64,000 nt of DNA, taken from positions 1,677,436-1,741,435 of the forward strand of contig NC_008701.1 in the NCBI RefSeq assembly GCF_000015205.1. The letters are read 5' to 3'. The notes below the pieces were generated by a model that had not been told where the DNA came from, made no database searches, and worked only from the letters and a program-made list of their open reading frames with translations. Each line of letters starts with the position of its first letter. Positions within the stretch are counted from its first letter, which is position 1. This document shows positions 42,036 through 50,150 of the stretch, piece after piece. The position numbers were made by a program, and so were the translations under genes. This stretch comes from Pyrobaculum islandicum DSM 4184 (GTDB lineage: Archaea > Thermoproteota > Thermoprotei > Thermoproteales > Thermoproteaceae).

Positions 42036-43123
42036 TAGTCGCCCAAAAGCCACTCGTTCCCTAAAGATACCTCCACAAGCCCGTTTTCCCTAGCTATCTT
42101 CAAGGCTGTTTCAGCATGTCTTCTAGAAGTGGGCGGTAGGTCGTCGAGCATATAGTCGGGGTGGAAGGCGAGGAACCTCGTGGGTACCTCTGGTTCTACG
42201 CGGGCGATGAACTTAGTAAGCAGATCTACCTCAACCTCGTCGACGTAGCCAGGGACTAGAAGAATCGAGGCTACCACAAGCGGCACTTCACGTCGTTCTC
42301 TAAAACGCCGAGCCGCCGCCTTGAAGTTACGTAACACCACGTCCACCTCTCCGTCTGTAAGCGCCTTGTATACACTGGGCGTAAACGCCTTTAGGTCAAA
42401 CTTCACGATGCCCCCCGTCTTGAGCGATATGTCAACTACTTTGTCCAAGAGATGTGGCGCGATTTGGCCGCTTGTCTCCCAACACACCCTTATCCCTTTC
42501 TCCGCCGCCCTTTTTGCCACAAGTAGTGCGTGGACAGTCTGAGGCGCTGGATCTCCGCCAAAGAAACAAACACAAGTTACCCTCCGCCCCATCGCCCTCT
42601 CAAGCTCATCAACGGAGACCAGGCGGGGGTTTGAGGGGTACGTCCTATACTGCCAGTTCTGACAGTATAGACAGTCAAGACTACATGCGCCATAAAACAC
42701 CGCCAGGTTGTAGTATCCAACCTCGCCCAGGGGAGATCTGGCGTAACGCGGATAGCCCCTACCAGTTGACGCTGGGCATATCCAATCGGCAACACAATTA
42801 GTAGGTATGGGGTCGTAATAATACGTGAGGACGCCGACGTTGATATCTCCACCAGGTCTAACAAGTCTCCCGCTGAAGTTTTTCACAAGGCCGCAGTAGC
42901 CCACGCTGCCCTCTGGGATGGCGCATCCCCTGCCGCAAATTCCACACGGCGTGCCAGAGGTCGGCGGAGACAACGGTAGTTTAAAACGCATACGGCTCAC
43001 GGCGTGGGCTCTAGCGGCTATTTCTAAAGCGTCGCGGGGCCTCCTCCTTAGACAGTCTATACAAACGCCTAATTTACTAGATATTAAGATACTTCTATTT
43101 CCACAGAGTTTGCAAATGCCCAC
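42029..43123 (-). CDS. AmrS-like radical-SAM protein (AMMECR1-Memo system type)
   Basis: A 364-residue protein. Two N-terminal zinc-like motifs (CKLCG...CIDC and CGICGRGCAIPEGSVGYCGL) are followed by the radical-SAM motif FYGACSLDCLYCQNW near residue 145, and then FFGGDPAPQ. This build belongs to the radical-SAM arm of the AmmeMemoRadiSam system, related to pyruvate-formate-lyase activases. GTG 43123 is chosen; the longer frame would overlap the ferredoxin gene. It stands 25 bases behind the ferredoxin, a likely electron donor. Confidence 0.8.
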   Translation of the reverse strand: MGICKLCGNRSILISSKLGVCIDCLRRRPRDALEIAARAHAVSRMRFKLPLSPPTSGTPCGICGRGCAIPEGSVGYCGLVKNFSGRLVRPGGDINVGVLTYYYDPIPTNCVADWICPASTGRGYPRYARSPLGEVGYYNLAVFYGACSLDCLYCQNWQYRTYPSNPRLVSVDELERAMGRRVTCVCFFGGDPAPQTVHALLVAKRAAEKGIRVCWETSGQIAPHLLDKVVDISLKTGGIVKFDLKAFTPSVYKALTDGEVDVVLRNFKAAARRFRERREVPLVVASILLVPGYVDEVEVDLLTKFIARVEPEVPTRFLAFHPDYMLDDLPPTSRRHAETALKIARENGLVEVSLGNEWLLGDYY

Positions 43124-43148
43124 AGAAAAAGTACATGAAAAATTATTT

Positions 43149-43472
43149 TTAAACTGGCGGCGCCGTAATCCCGTATTTTGTCTTCCACTCTTCAAAAGCC
43201 TTCTGCTCCTCTGGTGTAAGTGATTTGCCAAATCTATACCAACCCTTCTTAGCCTTAGCCTCAGGGGTGGCTTCGCTGGCTTTAGATATAGCTTTTACAG
43301 GACAGACAGCTACACAAGAGAAGTCGTCTTTACACTTCTCCCAAATGAGTCTCGACTTGCCATTTTCATCTAACTCAAGAGCTTGATATGGACACGCCGC
43401 AACACACGCGCCGCAACTTATACATATGTCTTGGTCTATTACTACTCGTTCATATTTTGCCAGTTCAGCCAT
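43149..43472 (-). CDS. ferredoxin, two 4Fe-4S motifs
   Basis: A 107-residue protein with CISCGACVAACPYQ near residue 17 and a second, altered motif CKDDFSCVAVCPVKA near residue 47, so one 4Fe-4S cluster is standard and the other has a longer Cys spacing. The C-terminal 45 residues are a charged extension (KGWYRFGKSLTPEEQKAFEE) of unknown role. It passes electrons at low potential, perhaps to the radical-SAM protein encoded next. ATG 43472. Confidence 0.88.
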   Translation of the reverse strand: MAELAKYERVVIDQDICISCGACVAACPYQALELDENGKSRLIWEKCKDDFSCVAVCPVKAISKASEATPEAKAKKGWYRFGKSLTPEEQKAFEEWKTKYGITAPPV

Positions 43473-43749
43473 AACGCCAGAGATATATTTACTATAAAAA
43501 CATTCATACGCAAAAAAGCGAAAAAGAGCTCATTCCAGTCTAACAATATGTCGTCGGTTATAAGAGTTGTCGTCTCTAGCTAAGGCGTTTAGACCGTCCC
43601 TCGGCGTTAGTTACAAGCAACTACGTTTATGTGGCTATCATATATTTGTATATGGCAGATAGTGTCAAAATTCTGCGTTTTTTAAGTAGCTTAAACGAAT
43701 TCTATATGTCTCTACAAACGTGAAGTTATTGTTTGATAAACACGTAGGC

Positions 43750-44898
43750 CTACCTATAGTAAAAGACTAGCATGTAATATGCAATAGAGAGGACTACGAC
43801 TAAGACGGCGGCTTTCAAAAGTAGTTTATATACTCTCGCCGATTCGCAACCGTAGTATTCACATGTTAAGACCAGGCAGGAATGGGCTGGGCTTAACATA
43901 ACGCCGAGGAAGCCGCCAGTAAACGCTAATGCAAGAGCAGGTCCGTGTATCAGAGGAGATATAGGCGGGAAGGCTAATCCGGCGAAGGTAAACTCTATCC
44001 CAGTGGCTAAACCTACGGCAAAGGGTATGAAGAAAATTGCAAAAGCTGAGTATCCACTTAGAAGCTCGGCTAATTGGGTACTGAGCCCACTCTCTTTTAT
44101 ATACTGGGCGAAGACAAGAGAGAAGACTATGACAGATAGAATACGGGGGTTAAGCGCATATTTAAACGAGGCAATTATTTGCACCCTCGGCACTTTGTAT
44201 ACAACGACGTATGTCAAATAGACAGAGGCTACCGCCAGCGGAAGCGGTATTGTGAAAGATAGGGCGGCTACTGTGACAAGCGGCCATAGAGCTAGTAAAT
44301 CTCTAGGTCTCCCGACTATTGCGACGTTTGTCACTAGCGGTGTGCCCATAGCCACGCCTGCAACTACTGCAAATAAGGCGGCTGGCCACGCCCACTCCAC
44401 TACTTGCCACACAGACACCCCCAACACTGCAGATGTAATTAACACGCCTTGGAATAGCGGCCATATGGATATCCAAATGTGGCGCATCCAGTAGTTTAAA
44501 AAAGTCTTCTCATTTCTATCAAGCCCCATTTTTTCATAGAGAGGATCTACAACTACGGCACTTACATAGGCGCCGCCTGGCATAGGGAGGAGTCCAATTG
44601 CGGCAGGTATTAAAAACGCGGCGGCTCTTGGGCCGAGGGCGCTTAAGCCGCTTGCGATCTTATACCCCTTTTCTTTTAATAAAAAGCCGAGGGCCATGGC
44701 GAAGATTAGAGACGCCAAGATATAGGCCATAGATTCATTAAAGGCAGAGATAGAAACTTTCCACAAACTGGCGCCAAAAGCAACGGCGCCGTATATTAAC
44801 GCGCCTACAGCGAGGGATATAGAGACATCTAATTTACGAGATAAAGTGCCAAATACTATAAACAGGACGATAAGTAAAAAAGTTGCTAATATGATCAA
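43750..44898 (-). CDS. DUF401 membrane protein (permease-like)
   Basis: A 382-residue protein with about ten membrane segments. The pattern [20 protein letters not shown] near residue 105 and [19 protein letters not shown] near 340 are marks of the DUF401 family, which resembles anion permeases (GntP/citrate-like fold). Substrate unknown. The ATG overlaps the stop of eS30 by four bases, an unexpected pairing with a ribosomal gene. Confidence 0.82.
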   Translation of the reverse strand: MIILATFLLIVLFIVFGTLSRKLDVSISLAVGALIYGAVAFGASLWKVSISAFNESMAYILASLIFAMALGFLLKEKGYKIASGLSALGPRAAAFLIPAAIGLLPMPGGAYVSAVVVDPLYEKMGLDRNEKTFLNYWMRHIWISIWPLFQGVLITSAVLGVSVWQVVEWAWPAALFAVVAGVAMGTPLVTNVAIVGRPRDLLALWPLVTVAALSFTIPLPLAVASVYLTYVVVYKVPRVQIIASFKYALNPRILSVIVFSLVFAQYIKESGLSTQLAELLSGYSAFAIFFIPFAVGLATGIEFTFAGLAFPPISPLIHGPALALAFTGGFLGVMLSPAHSCLVLTCEYYGCESARVYKLLLKAAVLVVVLSIAYYMLVFYYR

Positions 44899-45065
44899 GC
44901 CTCAGTTGTGGCAGATGCGGATTGAGAAGAGGCGTAGAGAATCCTTCTCTTGTAATTCCTTATATTTCTCCTCCTCGGCGTTAGATTCTTTCTCGGCTTA
45001 GCCGGTATCTTAGGAGTTTGATTTCTCACCTTACCAGCCTTCGTCAGCGATCCGTGAGACGGCAT
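44895..45065 (-). CDS. rps30e: 30S ribosomal protein eS30
   Basis: A 56-residue basic protein: [20 protein letters not shown], then [19 protein letters not shown]. This is the eS30 pattern (HGSL.RAGKVR.QTP). ATG 45065 is the start; the open frame extends upstream in A/T-rich sequence. It lies at the head of a transcript with the DUF401 permease. Confidence 0.92.
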   Translation of the reverse strand: MPSHGSLTKAGKVRNQTPKIPAKPRKNLTPRRRNIRNYKRRILYASSQSASATTEA

Positions 45066-45346
45066 AAGATAAGAAACGCTCCCATTTAAAAATTTTATGC
45101 TTATCAATGATCAAACTTTTAACCTCGTAAGTGCGTTCACCAGCCGGATTCCCAAGGCCGGTTGGCTCATAGGTTGTTGTGTTTGACGCGCCCGTCCGCC
45201 TGGGCACGGCCGGGCCCCGCGCGCCTGGGTTGCCCCTGTGCGGCTCGGGCGCGCGCCCCGAGCTCCCCCGGGGAAGGCCGGTTGTGTAAAGGGGAGCTAC
45301 AGTTCTCTTTTCTAGAAATACGCAATATCTAGTCGGCCGCCTGTCC
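45066..45346. other. GC-rich island between eS30 and the IS element
   Basis: Positions 45120-45285 are far more GC-rich than the surroundings and are full of strong palindromes: CCAGCCGG/CCGGTTGG at 45139-45164, GCGCGCC/GGGCGCGC at 45217-45255, and CCCCGAGCTC.. near 45257. On the minus strand a Gly/Pro/Arg-rich frame passes through it (TTTYEPTGLGNPAGERTYEV). It may be the tail of another lost transposase or a structured RNA. Confidence 0.4.
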
Positions 45347-45368
45347 CTAGGCTGTTATGCCTAGGGAC
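45343..45368 (-). repeat. right-end hairpin of the tnpB element
   Basis: GTCCCTAGGC-(6 nt)-GCCTAGGGAC is a perfect 10-bp stem. It includes the last codons and the TAG stop of tnpB. The same hairpin stays paired in the three remnant copies though the loop and the coding phase differ, which suggests selection on the structure (transposon end or RNA scaffold). Confidence 0.7.
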
Positions 45369-46648
45369 TTTCTCCTCGCCCACGCCTTCATGGGTATCCA
45401 AGATACCTCGGGCGTGGGGTCATCGGGCATGGGGCCGGGCGGCACGCGGCCCTCCTCGAGTGCCCTCCTTTCGGTGTTTATGACGGCGGCGACGTCCCTC
45501 CCCCACTCCCGCCCGCAGTGGGGGCACCGGAGGAGCCTCGGGGCAGAGCCCCTCGCAAGCCCCCCGCCACACCGCGGGCAGGTGGAGGAGGTTCTCCTCG
45601 GATTGACCTTCACCACGGGGATCCCCCTCTCCCTTGCCTTACGTATAATTTCCCTCAACATACTTCTAAAGCCAGCTTTGTAGATTCTATCTCTTAATAC
45701 AGGATCATCAACTCTCGATATCATGTTTTTTGGCACTTCCTTTGGCAAATTTTCGACGGCTATTGCGGCACCTAACCTCTCCGCCTCTCTGACTACGAAA
45801 TTGGCCGCCTTCCTCCGGATGTCGCTCTTCTTGTTCAGTTCGTTTTTCTTCAGCGCACGGCTTGTGTAGCGGTTGCCCTTGAGAGACTGCATAACCTCTC
45901 TCCGGCTGTGGTAGCCGAGTGTGATATCTCTAATCCCAGTCTCAAGGATGTACACCCTGCCGCCGGCCTTCACAGCCACGTTGTTCTCGTTGAGGTCAAC
46001 GGCGATGATGCCCTTCGCCGGCCTCTCCTCTACAACCTTCTCGAAGACGAAGTAGACGTAGACCGCCCTCCTCTTTTCGTCCAGCTTTAGCCTCGGCTGC
46101 GACTTCAGCCTCCAGCCGCCGTTGAGGTGCTTCCAGAACTGCTTGGTCGGCCAAAGCGGTATCGTTATCCGACCTCTGTGCGTTGACACCCTTATGGCGG
46201 TATAGCCCTCTGGCTTCCAGAGGCGGTCGTCAAGCCAGATGCTGATCCTTCGTATTTCTGGCTTTTCCGTCTTCGCCTTGCCCTCGCGCTTCAGCGCCAT
46301 AAAGCTCTTTACGCGTGTGGCTGCGTCCTGCGCAGCCGTGTAGACGTAGTGGGATGGGAGGTCGGGGTACCTCCCCCTCAGCTCGCTGTACAGAGCCTTG
46401 CGGAGTGAGACCTGCCCCGTCACGCCGCGCTTAAAGCCGTATTCAACGAACTCGACGACGAACTCCTTATACCTCTCCTCCAGCTCCTTCAACGCGTTGA
46501 ACTTCCTCCAGCTCAGCCGCGGGCTGGGGACGGCGACGGCGTGCGTCAAGACGTCTTTCTTCTCGTCTTTCTTCTCAGCGTTGCTCTTGTTGCGCCTCCG
46601 GCTCCGCCTCCTCTGTCCGCTCCCCTTTTCTATATCCCCTGCTTCCAT
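45347..46648 (-). CDS. tnpB: TnpB RNA-guided nuclease/transposon protein
   Basis: A 433-residue TnpB. The split RuvC nuclease is complete: GIIAVDLNENNVAV (first Asp, near residue 218), AIAVENLPKE (Glu, near 295) and REWGRDVAAVINT (last Asp, near 385). The zinc finger is CPRCGGG...LLRCPHCGREW. The N-terminus is very basic (RRRSRRRNKSN), fitting RNA binding. TnpB proteins are guided by an RNA from the transposon right end. ATG 46648 with TATATC just upstream. Codon use is GC-rich. Confidence 0.9.
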   Translation of the reverse strand: MEAGDIEKGSGQRRRSRRRNKSNAEKKDEKKDVLTHAVAVPSPRLSWRKFNALKELEERYKEFVVEFVEYGFKRGVTGQVSLRKALYSELRGRYPDLPSHYVYTAAQDAATRVKSFMALKREGKAKTEKPEIRRISIWLDDRLWKPEGYTAIRVSTHRGRITIPLWPTKQFWKHLNGGWRLKSQPRLKLDEKRRAVYVYFVFEKVVEERPAKGIIAVDLNENNVAVKAGGRVYILETGIRDITLGYHSRREVMQSLKGNRYTSRALKKNELNKKSDIRRKAANFVVREAERLGAAIAVENLPKEVPKNMISRVDDPVLRDRIYKAGFRSMLREIIRKARERGIPVVKVNPRRTSSTCPRCGGGLARGSAPRLLRCPHCGREWGRDVAAVINTERRALEEGRVPPGPMPDDPTPEVSWIPMKAWARRKSLGITA

Positions 46649-46723
46649 AATAAGATATAGTCCGCCGCACTGCGCTTTTCAGGATAGCTCTTGATTTTTG
46701 AGTAGAACTTTACCACGTCGCTG

Positions 46724-46873
46724 TCAACTTCGTCTGTCTGCCCCCCTTAAGAGGACAACAACGCGGCGGCGTAACTCTGGGCGGCGCCACCTCACAACCG
46801 TGCCGCACTCTCTACACACATACTCGCCGCTCTGCAACACTATTTTGCCAGAGCTACAGTACGGACAAATCAT
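46724..46873 (-). CDS. tiny zinc-ribbon protein, TFB-like
   Basis: A 49-residue protein from ATG 46873: MICPYCSSGKIVLQSGEYVC, then RECGTVVRWRRPELRRR. The C-x2-C-x13-C-x2-C spacing with the following Gly-Thr-Val-Val is like the N-terminal ribbon of transcription factor B, here without any cyclin folds. The C-terminal half is strongly basic. It may bind RNA polymerase or nucleic acid. A TATA-like TTTTTAAAC lies about 25-30 bases ahead. It sits 75 bases upstream of tnpB, same strand. Confidence 0.6.
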   Translation of the reverse strand: MICPYCSSGKIVLQSGEYVCRECGTVVRWRRPELRRRVVVLLRGADRRS

Positions 46874-47214
46874 GAGTCGTTGCAATCCTCTACCTTTTTA
46901 AACAACACCTTATAACAAGATATATGGAGAGGGAGTTTTCCAAAAGTTCAAACTCCAGCCTTAGGAGTTCAGCTACATAATCCCACAGCCTTACCCCATA
47001 AATCCGCGTCTCACAGGCCGGGCAAGTGAAACACACATAGACGCCGTGTAAAGCGTACAAACGAGGGACATAGACCTCGTTGAAAAATATACGACATATA
47101 AAGCGTAGTCAATGAAAAATATACGAAACACTAACGTGTTGAACATACAACTGTCTAACTAGCTGGAAGACCTCCCCCGTCTCCAGCGCCCTCTTGGCCT
47201 CCGAGACCCTCCGC
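46874..47214. other. 341-bp gap with a gene fragment
   Basis: On the minus strand a frame without a start codon reads RNLFERRVSEAKRALETGEV and on to a stop near 47115, overlapping the trmO end. It looks like the helical tail of a lost gene. The repeat-like GAAAAATATACGA occurs twice (47090-47102 and 47114-47126). Nothing else is recognised. Confidence 0.35.
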
Positions 47215-47643
47215 TCAAAGAGGTTCCTCGGCCCACCAGGGCGCTTTGACTCTCTCTGGACATCTCTTAGGTGAAAAGCCTTTTATATCGAGTACTGGGG
47301 TTCCGTTGAATAGATCTACTCCGTCTACGTAGAGCACGCGGCCATCACGCTTAAGTAGTCGGGCAATTGTCACAGCTATTGGGTTCGGCCTATCGGGGCT
47401 GTCTGTTGCAAAAACTCCAACCTCTGGGGCCCCCTCGACTCTTTTTGGTCTTACAACAAGCGGCCTCCCCCGGAATTTGTGGAGGTAAGCTATGATAATT
47501 ATGTGGCTATACTCCTCAATCCCCGCGAGACCAGCCTCATACTCAGGTAAAATTTCTACGACGGCCTCAACTACCCGCCTCTTTTTTACTTCCTCGTCGG
47601 AGTAATTATGTCGTATATATCCAATGGGGGTAAGGCTATACAT
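47215..47643 (-). CDS. trmO: TrmO, tRNA m6t6A37 methyltransferase
   Basis: A 142-residue protein of the TsaA/TrmO family, which methylates t6A37 in tRNA using S-adenosylmethionine. Family features: TPIGYIRHNYSDEE at the start, PEYEAGLAGIEEYSHIIII, GVFATDSPDRPNPIAVTIAR near residue 78 and VDLFNGTPVLDIKGF. ATG 47643 is chosen; it overlaps the DUF1634 gene by eight bases. It acts after Kae1, also encoded here. Confidence 0.9.
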   Translation of the reverse strand: MYSLTPIGYIRHNYSDEEVKKRRVVEAVVEILPEYEAGLAGIEEYSHIIIIAYLHKFRGRPLVVRPKRVEGAPEVGVFATDSPDRPNPIAVTIARLLKRDGRVLYVDGVDLFNGTPVLDIKGFSPKRCPERVKAPWWAEEPL

Positions 47644-48004
47644 ATACACGGGGTAAAATAAGCGAGATGAATAGGACAAATAATACAAATAGAGTTAGTG
47701 CAGTATATATGGCGTCTTTCTCCCTTATGAATTCGGCTACTGCCAGTGCCACGCGTACCAGGGGGGTAGCCATCAACACCGCCAGACCTATAAACAACAA
47801 CGCTACGGCTGGGTGGGAGGGGAGGTTTATCACTAGACTAGCCGGAGGATACAGTGAGGAGTTTATAGGCGAACGGAGGTTGGCCAGTTCCGAAATCGAC
47901 TTGTCCGGCCCTAGGGCGAGGAGGAGAAGGCCTGAGAGGATGAGGGCTACGCTGGCGGCAAGCCCCGCTCTCATCACCAACACGATTACGTCTTCTAGCT
48001 CCAT
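47636..48004 (-). CDS. DUF1634 membrane protein
   Basis: A 122-residue protein with three membrane helices (ASVALILSGLLLLALG; AVALLFIGLAVLMATPLVRV; LTLFVLFVLFISLIL). The arrangement and the TPLVRV motif fit DUF1634, a family often encoded next to TauE/SafE exporters, as here (10-base overlap). It is probably an accessory subunit of that exporter (inference). Confidence 0.75.
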   Translation of the reverse strand: MELEDVIVLVMRAGLAASVALILSGLLLLALGPDKSISELANLRSPINSSLYPPASLVINLPSHPAVALLFIGLAVLMATPLVRVALAVAEFIREKDAIYTALTLFVLFVLFISLILPRVYV

Positions 48005-48846
48005 ACCCCCTTCAACAACATCTGTACCCCCAGCAGGAGCACCACCGTGGCAAAAAAGAACCGGACCGATCTACTCCTGAGGTGTGGCAATAGTCTGCTA
48101 CCAACGTAGGCGCCGGCAAGTACGCCGAGGGCAGTCGCGGCAGCTAAGAAGGGCTGTATATAGCCGTGGACCCAGTACACCGCCGTCCCCGTGGCGGCGG
48201 TCACGCCTATCATGAAGTTGCTAGTGGCGGTAGACACCTTGATGGGGAGGGCCATCGCCCAGTCCATAGCCAACACCTTAAGCGCCCCTCCGCCTATGCC
48301 CAAGAAGCCGGACACGAGACCCGCGGCAAACATGATCAGCGCGCCAAGCCACCACCTAACTCCGTAATACTCCACCGTCTCTCCCCTTGCGGCGTCGTAA
48401 TACCTACCTCTAAGCTTTAAAAAAGAAGTCCAGCGGTCTGGCGGAGGTCTAGGCCGCTCGCCTAGCTTAGCCACGGCCCACTGCATATAGGAGGAAAAGA
48501 TGAGCACAGCGCCGAATACCAAATACACCACTCTTTGTAGCCCCGAGGCGTAGATCCAGGCGGCTGTGAGGGAGCCCGCCAGAGCGCCGAGGGTGGTGGA
48601 GATCTCTAGAGACATGCCTATTCTGACGTTGGTAAGCCTATCTCTCACATATGTTGCACTAGTCGCCAAAGAGGTGGCTATGGTAGAGACGAGGCTTGCG
48701 CCTGCGGCGTATTCCACAGGCACCCCAAGGGCGAGGACATAAATCGGCACCAACACCACCCCGCCGCCCAACCCCGTGAGAGACCCCACGAAGCCTGCGA
48801 AGACGCTTATTGTAAAGAGGGCGGCAAATAACAATGTGACATTCAT
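47995..48846 (-). CDS. TauE/SafE-family membrane exporter
   Basis: A 283-residue membrane protein with eight segments and the duplicated motif: VGSLTGLGGGVVLVPIYVLA near residue 20 and VSGFLGIGGGALKVLAMDWA near 175. A cytosolic insert of about 40 residues (PRPPPDRWTSFLKLRGRYYD) separates the halves. Likely an anion or sulfur-oxyanion exporter. ATG 48846, divergent from the antiporter-like gene. It forms an operon with DUF1634 and trmO. Confidence 0.87.
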   Translation of the reverse strand: MNVTLLFAALFTISVFAGFVGSLTGLGGGVVLVPIYVLALGVPVEYAAGASLVSTIATSLATSATYVRDRLTNVRIGMSLEISTTLGALAGSLTAAWIYASGLQRVVYLVFGAVLIFSSYMQWAVAKLGERPRPPPDRWTSFLKLRGRYYDAARGETVEYYGVRWWLGALIMFAAGLVSGFLGIGGGALKVLAMDWAMALPIKVSTATSNFMIGVTAATGTAVYWVHGYIQPFLAAATALGVLAGAYVGSRLLPHLRSRSVRFFFATVVLLLGVQMLLKGVWS

Positions 48847-48887
48847 ATATGGGGCAACAGCTTAAAATATTAAAGTTTGTAGAGCTG

Positions 48888-50150
48888 ATGTACCTCGGCG
48901 AGATCTATTCCATAGTCATAATAGCGGTGGTTATAATCGGCATGCTCCTCCGCCCGTTATACCCCAAGCTACCGGTTTGGTCTCTCATGTCGCTCGCCGC
49001 CTTTATAGCCATTGTGCCAGGCCCTCTGTCCATCGACCAAATACCGTCTGTGGTAAACTTCGAGGTTCTCTTCTTCCTCGTGGGGATGTTCTCTATCGTC
49101 GCCTTAGCTGAGTCCAGCGGGCTGTTAGACGCAGTAGCCTACTGGTTCCTCGGCCTCTTCAAGTCTAGATACGGGCTGGCGGTGGGGGCCTCTCTCCTCT
49201 TTGGCTTTTTGGCGGCTGTGGCTGTAAACGACACGGTGGCGCTGATGGGGCCCCCCATAGCGGCTGTACTCGCCCGCGCCGCGGGACTGCCGCCTAAGTT
49301 CGCCTTCCTTCTCCTGGCCTACTCGTTGACCATCGGGTCGGTTATGACGCCGGTGGGTAACCCCCAGAACATGTTAATAGCCGTCACCTCTGGCATACAA
49401 GCGCCGTTTATTGCCTTTTTCAAAACGCTGGCGTTGCCCACCCTCATAAACCTTGTCGTCACGCCGCTGATCCTGGCCAAGATGATGGGGGTGGAAAACG
49501 GCAGGGTGGCGATAGCCACAAGCCCATGGGAGGCCATTAGAAATAGGAGAGATGCGGCGGTGGCCGCCGCTGGGCTGACGGCGGCTGTGGCGGCCATGGT
49601 GGCAAATGACGTAGCCGCCGTAAGCGGAGCCCCCCATATACACAACATAGGGTTGATACCCTTCGTCGTGGCGACCTTCGTCTACTTCCTGGCGAGCGAC
49701 CCCCGCGACCTCCTCTCCAGGGTGGACTGGGGCACGATACTCTTCTTCACCACTATGTTCATCGCCATGAAGGCAGTGTGGGACGGCGGCGTCCTCCAGC
49801 CGATTATCTCCGCCGCCCTCCCCACCTACCAAGGCACGGTCCACGACATGTTGGCCATAACCGCCCTCTCCCTCGGCCTCAGCCAAATCTTGAGCAACGT
49901 GCCCTTCGTCAATCTCTTTTCGGCCTACTTGATGCAAGTCGGCGCAGACGAGAGGGCGTGGCTCACTCTCGCCATGGCCAGCACCATCGCCGGCAACCTC
50001 ACTCTACTCGGCGCCGCGTCGAACATAATAATCCTGGAGGTCCTCGAAAAGAAGTACCACACGTCGGTCTCCTTCACGGAGTTTCTTAAATATGGCGCGG
50101 TGGTCACTGCCGTAAATATAGCGATCTACCTCCCCTTCCTACTGCTGTGA
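48888..50150 (+). CDS. ion transporter of the ArsB/NhaD/citrate superfamily
   Basis: A 420-residue protein with about eleven membrane segments. Motifs typical for this superfamily are FLAAVAVNDTVALMGPPI near residue 115, IGSVMTPVGNPQNMLIAV near 150 and the C-terminal repeat of the same kind SNVPFVNLFSAYL ... GNLTLLGAASNIIILEVLEK. Sodium/proton exchange or oxyanion export are both possible. ATG 48888 is chosen because TTAAAG lies about 25 bases ahead; the frame is open back to 48849. Confidence 0.8.
   Translation: MYLGEIYSIVIIAVVIIGMLLRPLYPKLPVWSLMSLAAFIAIVPGPLSIDQIPSVVNFEVLFFLVGMFSIVALAESSGLLDAVAYWFLGLFKSRYGLAVGASLLFGFLAAVAVNDTVALMGPPIAAVLARAAGLPPKFAFLLLAYSLTIGSVMTPVGNPQNMLIAVTSGIQAPFIAFFKTLALPTLINLVVTPLILAKMMGVENGRVAIATSPWEAIRNRRDAAVAAAGLTAAVAAMVANDVAAVSGAPHIHNIGLIPFVVATFVYFLASDPRDLLSRVDWGTILFFTTMFIAMKAVWDGGVLQPIISAALPTYQGTVHDMLAITALSLGLSQILSNVPFVNLFSAYLMQVGADERAWLTLAMASTIAGNLTLLGAASNIIILEVLEKKYHTSVSFTEFLKYGAVVTAVNIAIYLPFLLL

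Larger units (their letters stand above)
45331..46670 (-). mobile_element. tnpB-only insertion sequence (IS1341-like, IS200/IS605 superfamily)
   Basis: The element holds one gene, tnpB, and a right-end hairpin (45343-45368) followed by ACAGGCGG. No tnpA transposase gene lies next to it, so it would need TnpA from elsewhere. Three damaged copies of its right end occur at 1226-1512, 15226-15290 and 55610-55790. The left boundary (near 46670) is not certain. Confidence 0.65.

Noticed and set aside
45357-45390. GAGGAGAAAGTCCC on the minus strand, like the RNase P RNA core
   Set aside because: It is the coding sequence for the end of TnpB (WARRKSLG) and lacks the other conserved RNase P parts.
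47090-47130. Two copies of GAAAAATATACGA as a possible CRISPR
   Set aside because: Only two short copies, no regular spacers and no cas genes nearby.
49374-49937. 187-codon minus-strand frame rich in His, Gly and Glu
   Set aside because: It is a shadow of the GC-rich ion transporter gene; composition is that of antisense GC-rich codons.
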